From CAVPGH01 sp046726955 (GTDB lineage Bacteria > Acidobacteriota > Vicinamibacteria > Fen-336): DNA of 18,897 nucleotides. This document shows positions 1 to 8,747 of the stretch, piece after piece; position 1 is the stretch's first letter, and each line of letters begins with the position of its first letter. Location of the stretch: assembly GCA_046726955.1 (NCBI GenBank), contig JBKPBQ010000080.1:1-18897 (forward strand). Reading direction: 5' to 3'. The notes below the pieces were generated by a model that was not told the origin of the DNA, did no database searches, and saw only the letters and a list, made by a program, of their open reading frames with translations. The position numbers and the translations under genes are program-made.

Positions 1-145
1 GGGTGGTGACCGGGATCGGAAGCGCGGCCACCACCACCGACGCAAGGTTCATGTACGCCCGGAAGAAGAGAACGAACGACTCGACCCGGGAGGGCTGCTT
101 CTGCGCTTCCCTGCGTCCGGGGTACGGGTAGCCTGCGGCACCCAT
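1..145 (-). CDS. Partial gene, N-terminus of a probable membrane protein
   Basis: Only the first 48 codons are present; the gene runs off the left edge. The start is the ATG at 145-143, preceded by a good Shine-Dalgarno sequence (GAGGTGA, read on the minus strand at about 150-156). The peptide opens with a polar stretch rich in Gly, Pro, Tyr, Arg and Gln. From about residue 25 it becomes hydrophobic (VLFF, then AYMNLASVVVAALPIPV), which looks like a first membrane segment. I do not recognise the family. It is transcribed divergently from the oxidoreductase operon at 476 and has its own candidate promoter and structured leader in 146-360. The reading frame and ribosome-binding site are seen directly; membrane localisation is inferred. 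Confidence 0.6.
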   Translation of the reverse strand, partial: MGAAGYPYPGRREAQKQPSRVESFVLFFRAYMNLASVVVAALPIPVTT

Positions 146-312
146 GGGTTCACCTCATCAAACCCCGCGAGGTGCCCCCACGACTCCCCCCGAGCGGGGA
201 CGGCGGCTCCGGCCGCCGATTTGGCGACGTTCGCGACTCTGTCGAGAACGCGGGTTTGGAGATCCGAGGGCCGCTATAGCGACCGAAATCGCGCCGAGAA
301 GAGGGATTTCGG
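146..312 (-). promoter_or_regulatory. Structured 5' leader of the partial left-edge gene
   Basis: Between the candidate minus-strand promoter and the start codon at 145 lie three inverted repeats. The first is CCGAAATC (283-290) with GATTTCGG (305-312), an 8-bp stem with a 14-nt loop. The second is CGGCGGC (201-207) with GCCGCCG (212-218), a 7-bp stem with a 4-nt loop. The third is GGGTT (146-150) with AACCC (161-165), whose 10-nt loop contains the Shine-Dalgarno sequence of the left-edge gene. The last could hide or expose the ribosome-binding site. No known riboswitch class is recognised. The repeats are seen directly; a regulatory role is inference. Confidence 0.35.
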
Positions 313-331
313 CCCTGCCGTAAACACGTCT

Positions 332-359
332 TGTATAAGAGGTAGGCAAAATTTGTCAG
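332..359 (-). promoter_or_regulatory. Candidate sigma70-type promoter, minus strand
   Basis: Read on the minus strand, a CTGACA -35 box (354-359; 5 of 6 matches to TTGACA) is followed by a 16-nt spacer and a TATACA -10 box (332-337; 4 of 6 matches to TATAAT). Transcription would start near 325. That gives a leader of about 180 nt to the left-edge gene. The surrounding DNA is markedly more AT-rich than the rest of the window. No equally good plus-strand promoter was found for the divergent oxidoreductase operon. Confidence 0.45.
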
Positions 360-365
360 CCGCAC

Positions 366-381
366 TGTGATCTGGATCACA
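366..381. promoter_or_regulatory. CRP/FNR-family operator-like palindrome
   Basis: TGTGATCTGGATCACA matches the established CRP half-sites TGTGA-N6-TCACA perfectly. It differs from the ideal symmetric core TGTGATCTAGATCACA at one central base. It lies just upstream of the minus-strand -35 box, centred about 49 bp from that promoter's predicted start. It is also about 100 bp upstream of the first oxidoreductase start codon. A CRP-like regulator could act on either divergent unit. The match is seen directly; which regulator binds is inference, because many CRP/FNR-superfamily proteins share this half-site. Confidence 0.55.
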
Positions 382-475
382 ATTCGCGTTGGGCGCCGGT
401 GGTTTTGCGTCGTTAGCATCCCCGCTTTTCATCCTTAACAAGTCGGGTTTTCCATCTGCCGGAAGCGCGGATAGA

Positions 476-2083
476 ATGCCGGCTCTCATGAGCGCTTCCT
501 ACGACGCAATCGTGATCGGCGGGGGCCACAACGGCCTCGTGAGCGCCGCCTACCTCGCACGGGCCGGCAAGAAGGTCCTCGTCCTCGAGCGGCGCCACGT
601 CCTGGGCGGCGCCGCGGTGACCGAGGAGGTCTTCCCCGGCTTCCACTTCTCGGTCTGCTCGTACGTGGTGTCGCTGCTCCGGCCCGAGATCATCCGCGAG
701 CTCGACCTCCCCCGCCACGGTCTAGAGATCCTCCCGCTCGACGGCACGTTCACGCCGATGCCGAACGGCGACCACCTCTGGCGGATGAGCGACCACGCGC
801 GCACGCGCCGCGAGATCTACCGCCACTCCCCCACCGACGCCGAGGCCTACGACGAGTACGCCAAGGCGATGGTGGAGATGGCGCAGTTCGTCAAGCCGAT
901 CCTCTCGATGGTCCCACCCGATCCCTACTCGTACGACTTGCCGGGCTTCGCGCGGCTGCTCGACCTCGGCCAGCGCTTCCGCAAGCTCAGCCGAACGAAC
1001 CAGCACAACCTGCTCCAGCTCATGACCATGAGCGCGGCCGACATGCTCGACCAGTGGTTCGAGACGGACGTGCTCAAGGCCACGATGTCCGCGAGCGGGA
1101 TCATCGGCACGTTCCTGGGCGTGCGCTCGCCGGGCACGGCCTACGTCCTGCTCCACCACTACATGGGCGAGATCGACGGGGCGTTCCGCTCCTGGGGCTT
1201 CTCGCGCGGCGGCACGGGGGCGATCAGCCTCGCCATAGCCGGGGCCGCGAAGGAGGCGGGCGTCGAGATCCGCACGAAGGCGCCCGTCGCGCGGATCAAG
1301 ACCAGGAACGGCCGGGCTACCGGCGTCGTGCTGCCGAACGGCGACGAGATCGACGCCAAGGTCGTGCTCTCGAGCGTCGATCCCAACGTGACGTTCCTGA
1401 AGCTCTGCGAGACGAGCGCGCTCGACAAGGACTTCCTGACCGAGGTGCGCCGCTACAAGTTCCGGGGCTCCTCCGGCAAGGTCAACCTCGCCCTCGACGG
1501 GCTCCCCGACTTCACCTGCATGCCCGGACCGGGCGCCCACCTGCGCGGGGCGATCTCGATCTCGCCCAGCGTCGAGTACATGGAGCGAGCCTACGACGAC
1601 GCCAAGTACGGCGACTTCTCGCGCCGGCCGTACGTCGACATCGTGATCCCATCGCTCACGGATCCTTCCGTGGCCCCGCCGGGGAAGCACGTCCTTTCCT
1701 GCTTCGTCCAGTACGCGCCCTACAAGCTGCGCGAAGGGACCTGGGACGAGAAGCGCGAGGCCTTCGGCGACACGGTGGTCGAGACGCTCTCGGAGCACGC
1801 GCCGAACCTGAAGAAGCTGATCCTCCACCGCCAGGTCCTGACCCCGCTCGACCTCGAGCGGGAATGGGGCCTCACCGAGGGCAACATCTTCCAGGGAGAG
1901 CTGAGCCTGGAGCAGCTCTTCTTCCTGCGGCCGGTGCCGGGGTGGGCGCGCTACCGCACGCCGCTCGACAACCTCTGTCTCTGCGGGTCGGCCACCCATC
2001 CCGGGGGCGGGATCATGGGCGCCCCGGGGCGGATTGCCGCGCTCGAGGTCCTGAAGGACTGGGACCGGGGGAAGGTCGCGTGA
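476..2083 (+). CDS. FAD-dependent oxidoreductase, phytoene desaturase/PYROXD2-like (first paralogue)
   Basis: A 535-residue flavoprotein of the COG1233 class, which includes carotenoid desaturases and PYROXD2-like proteins. The N-terminus (numbered from the second Met at 488) has the dinucleotide-binding motif GGGHNGL at about 11-17, followed by an acidic beta-strand end (VLVLERR) and the LGGAAVTEE stretch typical of this family. The C-terminus carries LCGSATHPGGGIMGAPG, the second FAD-contact segment. Length suits a full-length enzyme. I chose the ATG at 476 because a GGA/GGAAG sequence lies just upstream; the ATG at 488 gives a protein four residues shorter. The frame also opens at a TTG at 389, which would add an unlikely extension. 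The stop overlaps the GTG start of the next gene (GTGA). It has the PYROXD2 type of sequence, so I would not call it a carotenoid enzyme; no other carotenoid genes are in view. Substrate unknown. Confidence 0.85.
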   Translation: MPALMSASYDAIVIGGGHNGLVSAAYLARAGKKVLVLERRHVLGGAAVTEEVFPGFHFSVCSYVVSLLRPEIIRELDLPRHGLEILPLDGTFTPMPNGDHLWRMSDHARTRREIYRHSPTDAEAYDEYAKAMVEMAQFVKPILSMVPPDPYSYDLPGFARLLDLGQRFRKLSRTNQHNLLQLMTMSAADMLDQWFETDVLKATMSASGIIGTFLGVRSPGTAYVLLHHYMGEIDGAFRSWGFSRGGTGAISLAIAGAAKEAGVEIRTKAPVARIKTRNGRATGVVLPNGDEIDAKVVLSSVDPNVTFLKLCETSALDKDFLTEVRRYKFRGSSGKVNLALDGLPDFTCMPGPGAHLRGAISISPSVEYMERAYDDAKYGDFSRRPYVDIVIPSLTDPSVAPPGKHVLSCFVQYAPYKLREGTWDEKREAFGDTVVETLSEHAPNLKKLILHRQVLTPLDLEREWGLTEGNIFQGELSLEQLFFLRPVPGWARYRTPLDNLCLCGSATHPGGGIMGAPGRIAALEVLKDWDRGKVA

Positions 2084-3657
2084 AGGCCGACGTCGTCGTC
2101 GTCGGCGGGGGGCCGAACGGCCTCACCACCGCTGCCCTGCTCGCAAAGGGCGGCCTCAAGACCGTGCTCGTCGAGCGGCGCGACACGCTCGGAGGCGCCG
2201 CGGTGACCGAGGAGTTCCATCCCGGCTTCCGCACGTCGAGCGTCGCGCAGACCGCCGGTCCCTTCCGCGCCTCGCTCGTGAGCGAGCTCGGGCTCTCCAA
2301 TAACGGCCTCGCCTTCATCGAGCCGGAACCGCGGCTCTTCGCCCCGCTCCCGGATGGCCGCGCCCTCCGCCTTTACGGCGACCCCGCGCGGTCGGCCGCG
2401 TCGGTGGCCGCGTTCTCCGCGAAGGACGCGGCCCGCTGGCCCGAGTTCCACGCGACGATGCAGCGCACGGCGGGCGTCCTCGCCCGCACGCTCACGCTCA
2501 CGCCGCCCGACCTCGACGACCCGCAGGTCAGGGACGTCTTCCCGCTCCTCGGCCTCGGCTGGGACCTCCGCGGGCTCGGCCGCAAGGACGGGCAGAACCT
2601 GCTGCGCTGGGGCCCGATGGCAGTGGCCGACTTCGCGCAGGAGTGGTTCGAGACTCCGCTTCTCCAGGCGGTCGTCGCGGCACGCGGGATCCACGGGGCG
2701 TTCGCGGGACCGTGGTCCGCGGGAACGACGGCTCATCTGCTGTTGCAGGCCGCGGCCACCGGCGGCAACGGCGCGGGCTCGAGCGTCCTCGTCAAGGGCG
2801 GGCTCGGCTCGCTGACGCAGTCCCTCGCCGCCGCCGCCAAGCGCTTCGGCGTGGAGATCCGGACGTCGGCCCCCGCCGCGCGCATCGTCCTCAAGGACGG
2901 CCGCGTCACCGGCCTCGCCCTCGAGAGCGGCGAGGAGATCGAGGCGAAGGCCGTCGCCTCGAGCGCGGACCTCCACCGGACGTGCCTCGGCCTCCTCGAT
3001 CCGGCCGCCCTCGATCCCGACGACCTGCGCCGCGTCCGGAACTTCCGGCTGCAAGGCATGGCCTCGCGCGTCAGCCTCGCCCTCTCTGCGCTGCCCACCT
3101 TCCCCGCGGCCGGTGACGACCTCCAGGCCCTCCAGGGACGGATTCACGTCGGCCCCGAGATCGACGCCCTCGAGCGCGCGTTCGACGAGGCCAAGTACGG
3201 CGGCATCTCCCGCCATCCCTACCTGGACGTGACGATCCCCTCGCTCACCGATCCCGACCTCGCCCCCGCCGGCAAGCAGGTGATGTCGGTCTACGTGCAG
3301 TACACGCCGTACCGCCTGAAGAGCGGAGACTGGAAGACCCGGAAGGACGAGGTGCTCGAGGTCGTGCTCTCCACGCTCGAGGAATACGCGCCCGGCCTGA
3401 GGCGCCTCGTGGTGGGCTCGCAGATCCTGACGCCCCGCGACCTCGAGGACACCTACGGGATCACGGGCGGCCATCCCGGGCACGGCGAGCCCTCGCTCGA
3501 CCAGCTCTTCCTCTCGCGCCCGCTCCTCGGCTGGGGGCGCTACCGCGCTCCCGTGCCGGGCCTCTACCTCTGCGGGGCGGGGACGCACCCGGGAGGCGGA
3601 GTGACGGGCCTGCCCGCGTCGAACGCGGCTCGGGAGATCCTCAGGGACCTGCGTTAG
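2080..3657 (+). CDS. FAD-dependent oxidoreductase, phytoene desaturase/PYROXD2-like (second paralogue)
   Basis: A 525-residue flavoprotein, starting at the GTG at 2080 that overlaps the upstream stop by four bases. It begins with VKADVVVVGGGPNGL, a Rossmann FAD-binding motif, and continues with VERRDTLGGAAVTEE. The C-terminus has YLCGAGTHPGGGVTGLP. It aligns with the upstream gene along its whole length; shared landmarks include IPSLTDP, SVEY/LERAFDEAKYG-type helices, QYxPYxL, LTPxDLE, and the C-terminal ATHPGGG/GTHPGGG. The pair therefore arose by tandem duplication and has diverged substantially. Overlapping start and stop suggest tight co-translation and possibly a heteromer; that is inference. 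The upstream in-frame extension back to 1054 is an out-of-frame shadow of the first gene. Substrate unknown. Confidence 0.85.
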   Translation: MKADVVVVGGGPNGLTTAALLAKGGLKTVLVERRDTLGGAAVTEEFHPGFRTSSVAQTAGPFRASLVSELGLSNNGLAFIEPEPRLFAPLPDGRALRLYGDPARSAASVAAFSAKDAARWPEFHATMQRTAGVLARTLTLTPPDLDDPQVRDVFPLLGLGWDLRGLGRKDGQNLLRWGPMAVADFAQEWFETPLLQAVVAARGIHGAFAGPWSAGTTAHLLLQAAATGGNGAGSSVLVKGGLGSLTQSLAAAAKRFGVEIRTSAPAARIVLKDGRVTGLALESGEEIEAKAVASSADLHRTCLGLLDPAALDPDDLRRVRNFRLQGMASRVSLALSALPTFPAAGDDLQALQGRIHVGPEIDALERAFDEAKYGGISRHPYLDVTIPSLTDPDLAPAGKQVMSVYVQYTPYRLKSGDWKTRKDEVLEVVLSTLEEYAPGLRRLVVGSQILTPRDLEDTYGITGGHPGHGEPSLDQLFLSRPLLGWGRYRAPVPGLYLCGAGTHPGGGVTGLPASNAAREILRDLR

Positions 3658-3664
3658 GTCGTAC

Positions 3665-4252
3665 ATGACGAAGGTGAAGGGCACGGCGATCGTGGCTGCG
3701 CTCCGGTACCTGCGGGAGCGCTTCGGCGAGGACGGCGCCGCCTCGGTCGTGGCCGAGCTCGACGAGAGCGACCGCACCGCCCTCGAAGACGGCGGCCTCG
3801 TGTCGGCCTGGTACCCGGTGTCCCTGCTCCTGCGCCTCATGCGGGCGGCGGAGGCGCGCTTCCGCAGCCGCGAGCGCTACATCTACCGACAGATGGGACG
3901 GGCCTCCGCCGACTACGCGATCACGACCATCTACAAGATCTTCTTCAAGGTGGGCTCGCCGCAGTTCGTCATCGCCCGCGGCTCGAGCGTCTTCAGCCGC
4001 TACTACAGCCAGGGGCGGCTCGAGATCGTGGAGAGCAAGTCCGGCCACGCCGCCGTCGACCTCGTCGACTTCCCGGACGGCGCCCCCGAGTTCTGCGAGA
4101 GGATTCGCGGCTGGATGGAGCGCACGATGGAGCTGGCGGGGGCGAGCAACCTCAAGTCCGCGCACTCCCTCTGCGTTCACCGGGGCGACTCGGTCTGCCG
4201 GTTCGAGGGTTTCTGGGGCGAGGTGACGAGCGGGGAGGCGTCCCCGTCCTAG
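3665..4252 (+). CDS. DUF2378/TIGR02265-type protein
   Basis: A 195-residue soluble protein that looks like a DUF2378 (TIGR02265) member, a family of unknown function expanded in myxobacteria. Recognised landmarks in order are: N-terminal VKGTAIVAALRYLRERFGED; SAWYPVSLLLRL at about 46-57; a middle helix beginning MGRASADYAITTIYK; FSRYYSQGRLE; and a C-terminal CVHRGDSVCRFEGFW block. That block resembles the Cys-containing end of V4R/heme-NO-binding-like small-molecule domains. It begins 7 bp after the second oxidoreductase stop and is probably its operon partner. Its TAG stop overlaps the stop codon of the convergent permease gene (CTAG). Family assignment is from memory of the motif pattern. 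A ligand-sensing role is only a guess. Confidence 0.7.
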   Translation: MTKVKGTAIVAALRYLRERFGEDGAASVVAELDESDRTALEDGGLVSAWYPVSLLLRLMRAAEARFRSRERYIYRQMGRASADYAITTIYKIFFKVGSPQFVIARGSSVFSRYYSQGRLEIVESKSGHAAVDLVDFPDGAPEFCERIRGWMERTMELAGASNLKSAHSLCVHRGDSVCRFEGFWGEVTSGEASPS

Positions 4253-5622
4253 GCCGCTCGGAACCTCACCCGGGCGAGCTGCCGGTAGATCGGGTAGCTC
4301 GCGGCGACGAGTCCGAGGGTGAGCGCCGTGCTGCGTGGATCGGCCACGACGTTGCCCGCCAGGAAGGCGAGAGCGGCCACGAGCGCGGCGATCGGCACCC
4401 ACGGATAGCCGGGCACTCGGAACGGCCGCGGGAGGCCCGGCTCGCGTCGGCGGAGCAGCAGCAACGCCAGGAAGCCCGAGGCGTTCACCCCGACGAAGAG
4501 CACGGAAGCGATCGCGATGAGCTCCTCGAACGTCCCCGTCGCGACCATGAGGGCGGCCGTCGTCGCCGTGATCAGCATCGCGGGGACGGGCGTCCCGTGG
4601 GGACTGACCCTCGCCGCCACGCGCACGAACAGCCCGTCGCGCGCGATCGCGAAGAGGATACGCGTCGCGAGCATGAGCACGGCGTTGACGACGCTCAAGA
4701 GCGAGACGAGGGAGAGCGCGTTGACGAAGGCCCCTCCCCGGCCGCCGAAGACCGCCTGGGCGACGTCCGCTGCGGGAAAGGCCGACGCGCCGAGGCCGAC
4801 GACACCGAGCGCGTGGAGGAACCCGGCGTTGACGAGCGCGTAGATCGCGATCGTCCCCACTACGCCGCCCAGGGCGGATCGGGGCAGGTTGCGCCCGGGA
4901 TCCCGGTCCTCCTCGGTGAAGTAGATCGCGGTGTACCAGCCGTCGCAGGCGATCGCGACGGCCTGGAGAGCGACGACGATCCCGCCGAGCGTCACCACGA
5001 GCGACGCGTGGCTCGGACCGCTCGCGGCCGAGGAGTCTCCGCGGACGAGGAAGCACACGGCCACGAACCCGAGGAAGGCGACGCACTTCGCGAAGCTCGT
5101 GAGCTCCTGGGCGACGCTGCTCGATCGCAGGCCGAGGTACTGGACGAGCGCGAAGCCCGCGAGCACGGCCAGCGACAGCCCTTTCGCGGCCGTGGGGCCG
5201 AGGGCGGGCCAGGCCGCGGCGCCGAAGTCGCCGATCGAGACCGCCAGGTAGGCGACGGCCGCGGTCTGGGCGAGCCAGTCGCTCCAGCCCACCGTGAACC
5301 CGACGGCGTCTCCGAACGCCCGGCGCGCGTAGACGTACCACCCGCCCGCGCTGGGAAGCGCCGCCCCCAGCTCGATCACGCACAGCGTCCCGAAGAGCGC
5401 GTAGGCGCCGCCGGCGGCCCAGGCCAGCGCGATCAGCCCGACGTGCGGGAGATGCGCGGCCACGGCGCCGGGCGTGCGGAGGATCCCGACTCCGACCATT
5501 CCCCCGATCGTCACCGCCACGCCGAAGCCCACCCCGAGGAGACGCAGCAGGCGGCCGGAGCTCGGGGCCGCGGCTCGGACGGCCGAGGCGGCCTCGGCGC
5601 CGGCGCTCGCCGGTCCCGTCAC
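4249..5622 (-). CDS. APC-superfamily amino acid permease
   Basis: A 457-residue integral membrane transporter with about 12 hydrophobic segments. The first (about residues 30-52) contains GGMVGVGILRTPG, the unwound substrate-binding helix typical of the amino acid-polyamine-organocation superfamily. Next come an Ala/Gly-rich second helix with CVIELGAALPSAGGWYVYARRAFGD and a Trp-rich loop (VGWSDWLAQ), both characteristic of APC and LAT-like carriers. Start is a GTG at 5622, 9 bp after the amidohydrolase stop; no ATG is available nearby. It is probably co-transcribed with that gene and may import its product or substrate. The substrate cannot be read from the sequence. The C-terminal stop overlaps that of the convergent DUF2378 gene. 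Confidence 0.85.
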   Translation of the reverse strand: MTGPASAGAEAASAVRAAAPSSGRLLRLLGVGFGVAVTIGGMVGVGILRTPGAVAAHLPHVGLIALAWAAGGAYALFGTLCVIELGAALPSAGGWYVYARRAFGDAVGFTVGWSDWLAQTAAVAYLAVSIGDFGAAAWPALGPTAAKGLSLAVLAGFALVQYLGLRSSSVAQELTSFAKCVAFLGFVAVCFLVRGDSSAASGPSHASLVVTLGGIVVALQAVAIACDGWYTAIYFTEEDRDPGRNLPRSALGGVVGTIAIYALVNAGFLHALGVVGLGASAFPAADVAQAVFGGRGGAFVNALSLVSLLSVVNAVLMLATRILFAIARDGLFVRVAARVSPHGTPVPAMLITATTAALMVATGTFEELIAIASVLFVGVNASGFLALLLLRRREPGLPRPFRVPGYPWVPIAALVAALAFLAGNVVADPRSTALTLGLVAASYPIYRQLARVRFRAA

Positions 5623-5631
5623 GAGCGCTCT

Positions 5632-7282
<1,651 letters not shown>

Positions 7283-7354
7283 GGCGCACACTCTACCCGA
7301 GAGCGGGCCACTTCTCAGCGACCCTCCAGACGGTGGGGGTTACGGGGTCGCGTT

Positions 7355-7368
7355 GGTCTCGCGAGACC
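7355..7368. promoter_or_regulatory. Perfect 14-bp palindrome, candidate operator
   Basis: GGTCTCGCGAGACC is a perfect palindrome. It sits about 73 bp upstream of the amidohydrolase start codon, in the only substantial gap of this minus-strand stretch. Its position suits an operator of the amidohydrolase-permease unit. No adjacent regulator gene and no clear promoter boxes were recognised, so the role is inferred. Confidence 0.35.
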
Positions 7369-7393
7369 GGTATGGACCGAGTCGCCTGAAGAA

Positions 7394-7422
7394 CCACTTG
7401 AAGTGGCTCGCCCCGTGGCGAG
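7394..7422 (-). terminator. Tandem hairpins downstream of the AlkB-like gene
   Basis: On the minus strand, a CTCGCC/GGCGAG stem (7407-7422, 4-nt loop) is followed immediately by a CCACTT/AAGTGG stem (7394-7406, 1-base centre) and then a TTCTTC tract. They begin about 25 bp after the AlkB-like stop codon. The position fits transcription termination before the amidohydrolase gene. There is no long U-run, so termination may be weak or protein-assisted. Confidence 0.4.
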
Positions 7423-7446
7423 TCCGCCTGTTCTCGTCGAAACCGT

Positions 7447-8061
7447 TCAGCTGTAGATCCCGCGGCCGTCCTTGATCCGCGCGGACGGCCGGACGCGGAA
7501 GGCGAGGCTGATCCGCTCTCCCACCGGCGCCTTCGTCTTGGGAACGCCGTGGGTGTAGTCGAGCTGCGTCTCGTAGGTCATGGTCAGCAGGCTGCCGGCC
7601 TCGAGGTCGACGTTGATCGTTCGCGCCCCTCGCTCCTTGGCGCGGATGTTCATCCGGCGCGTCGCTCCAAGGGACAGGAGGACGATCGGAAAGCCCTCGA
7701 CGATCTCGTACAGGTGGTCGTTGTGCGGAGCCACGCTGTCCCGCCCGTCGCGGTAGAGGTTCAGGCCCACGCCATTGAAGGGCACGCCGGTCGCGTCGAT
7801 CACGCGATCGGCCGCCTCCCGTATCGCGCGGGGGGCGGACGGCTCGGCGGGAAGCCCGAAGTGGGCGGTCAGTCGCGGGACGTCGACCTCGCGGTCGTAC
7901 ATCCAGCGCCGCTTGGCCTCCCAGGGGACCGCCTCACGCAGCTCGGCGAACCATTTCGCGGCCGTGGCGGGCGCGACGAACCGGGGGACGTAGGCGATGC
8001 GCCCCGAAGTGTCGTCGACGAGGACGCTCTCTTCCGTTCCGAACAACGACAGCTGCGGCAT
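7447..8061 (-). CDS. AlkB-like 2-oxoglutarate/Fe(II) dioxygenase
   Basis: A 204-residue AlkB-family protein predicted to demethylate alkylated nucleic acid bases oxidatively, using Fe(II) and 2-oxoglutarate. The iron ligands are visible: H113 and D115 within NLYRDGRDSVAPHNDH, and H171 in the LDYTHGVPKT block. The 2-oxoglutarate-binding arginines follow as R183 and R189 (GERISLAFR). The N-terminal MPQLSLFG is a common opening in short bacterial and ALKBH2/3-like AlkB proteins. I chose the ATG at 8061; a GTG at 8067 would add two residues. Neither has a strong ribosome-binding site. It lies 54 bp after the SRPBCC gene and is probably the last gene of that unit. No adjacent ada or alkA gene is present. 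I give no symbol because AlkB subfamilies differ in substrate. Confidence 0.85.
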   Translation of the reverse strand: MPQLSLFGTEESVLVDDTSGRIAYVPRFVAPATAAKWFAELREAVPWEAKRRWMYDREVDVPRLTAHFGLPAEPSAPRAIREAADRVIDATGVPFNGVGLNLYRDGRDSVAPHNDHLYEIVEGFPIVLLSLGATRRMNIRAKERGARTINVDLEAGSLLTMTYETQLDYTHGVPKTKAPVGERISLAFRVRPSARIKDGRGIYS

Positions 8062-8115
8062 GGCCACACGTCCAGGCTAGCCCTCGCACTCCCGGCAGTC
8101 GAGCGGGGACGGAAG

Positions 8116-8580
8116 TCACCCCTTCGAATGGTCTCGAGCCACGTACTCGGAGAGCTGTGCGAGCTCCTTGCGGTAGATCCGCGGCAGGATCATCGAGATG
8201 AACAAGCGCTCCACGAAGCCCTGGACGCCGGGGCGCGCCACGAGGTCCGTGGCGATCGTCACGTGCGCCGCCTCGGCGCCGTCGGCCGCATCGACCGTGA
8301 ACGTCGTCACGCCCGAGCCATCCATATTCGTCTCCATGAGGACGCGGCCCGGCTCCGGCTCGCTGACCACCTGCTCGAATACCCGCGTCGAGCCCAGGAC
8401 GCGCATTTCCACCCGCGTGCGCGTACCGGCACCGACGCCGCCTTCGAGCACCTCGAGCCGGGGGAAGTACTCGGGAGGCACGATGTGCGGATGCTGTTGG
8501 CGGTAGTCGGCAATCGCCGCGTAGACACGGGCCGGACGAGCCAGGATCGTAGCGCTGCTGCTCACTCGATAACCGGTCAT
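8116..8580 (-). CDS. SRPBCC-family (polyketide cyclase/START-like) protein
   Basis: A 154-residue single-domain protein of the SRPBCC fold, which forms a hydrophobic ligand-binding cavity. It starts MTGYRVSSSATILARPARVY, with the I-x-A-P/R-x-x-V-Y/W opening strand and helix of the family. It then has a central TRTRVEMRVLGSTR hairpin, a VTTFTVDAADG strand and a long C-terminal helix (FVERLFISMILPRIYRKELAQL). No enzyme-specific residues are recognised, so it may bind a lipid or other hydrophobic ligand. Start ATG at 8580 has AGGA just upstream and overlaps the TGA that closes the preceding frame (ATGA), showing translational coupling to it. The frame continues upstream without stop to 8868, but that part encodes the shadow of the neighbouring gene. 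Confidence 0.75.
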   Translation of the reverse strand: MTGYRVSSSATILARPARVYAAIADYRQQHPHIVPPEYFPRLEVLEGGVGAGTRTRVEMRVLGSTRVFEQVVSEPEPGRVLMETNMDGSGVTTFTVDAADGAEAAHVTIATDLVARPGVQGFVERLFISMILPRIYRKELAQLSEYVARDHSKG

Positions 8581-8747
8581 CGTCCTGTGCGGTTCGGCTC
8601 GAAGACGCAGGCGGCGTAGCCTTCGACCGCGTCCGCGTCCTTCAAGCTGCTGGGCGTCGGCTTCCAGCCCGACGCAAGCCGCTTGTCGAGGATCTCGCGG
8701 GCGGTTGGTCGATGGTCCCAGACCGAGACCGCTCGAACGGCGCCAAG
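8577..8747 (-). pseudogene. In-frame continuation of the small protein beyond a TGA codon
   Basis: After the TGA at 8750-8748 the same frame stays open for 56 codons and ends at a TGA that overlaps the SRPBCC start (ATGA). The encoded sequence is protein-like: LGAVRAVSVWDHRPTAREIL, then a GWKPTPSSLKD segment and GYAACVF near the end. It has no suitable start codon of its own near its beginning. The simplest reading is the second half of one protein of about 131 residues whose gene carries a nonsense TGA. Alternatives are selenocysteine insertion or an independent short gene. A CGAG/CTCG stem with a CGGT loop lies 13-24 nt downstream of the TGA. Confidence 0.5.

Noticed and set aside
389..475. 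Upstream extension of the first oxidoreductase to a TTG at 389
   Set aside because: The extra 29 residues precede the FAD-binding strand, have no family match and begin beside the CRP-like site; the ATG at 476 or 488 fits better.
722..1999. Minus-strand open frame of 425 codons
   Set aside because: Antisense to the first oxidoreductase, no ribosome-binding site, shadow composition.
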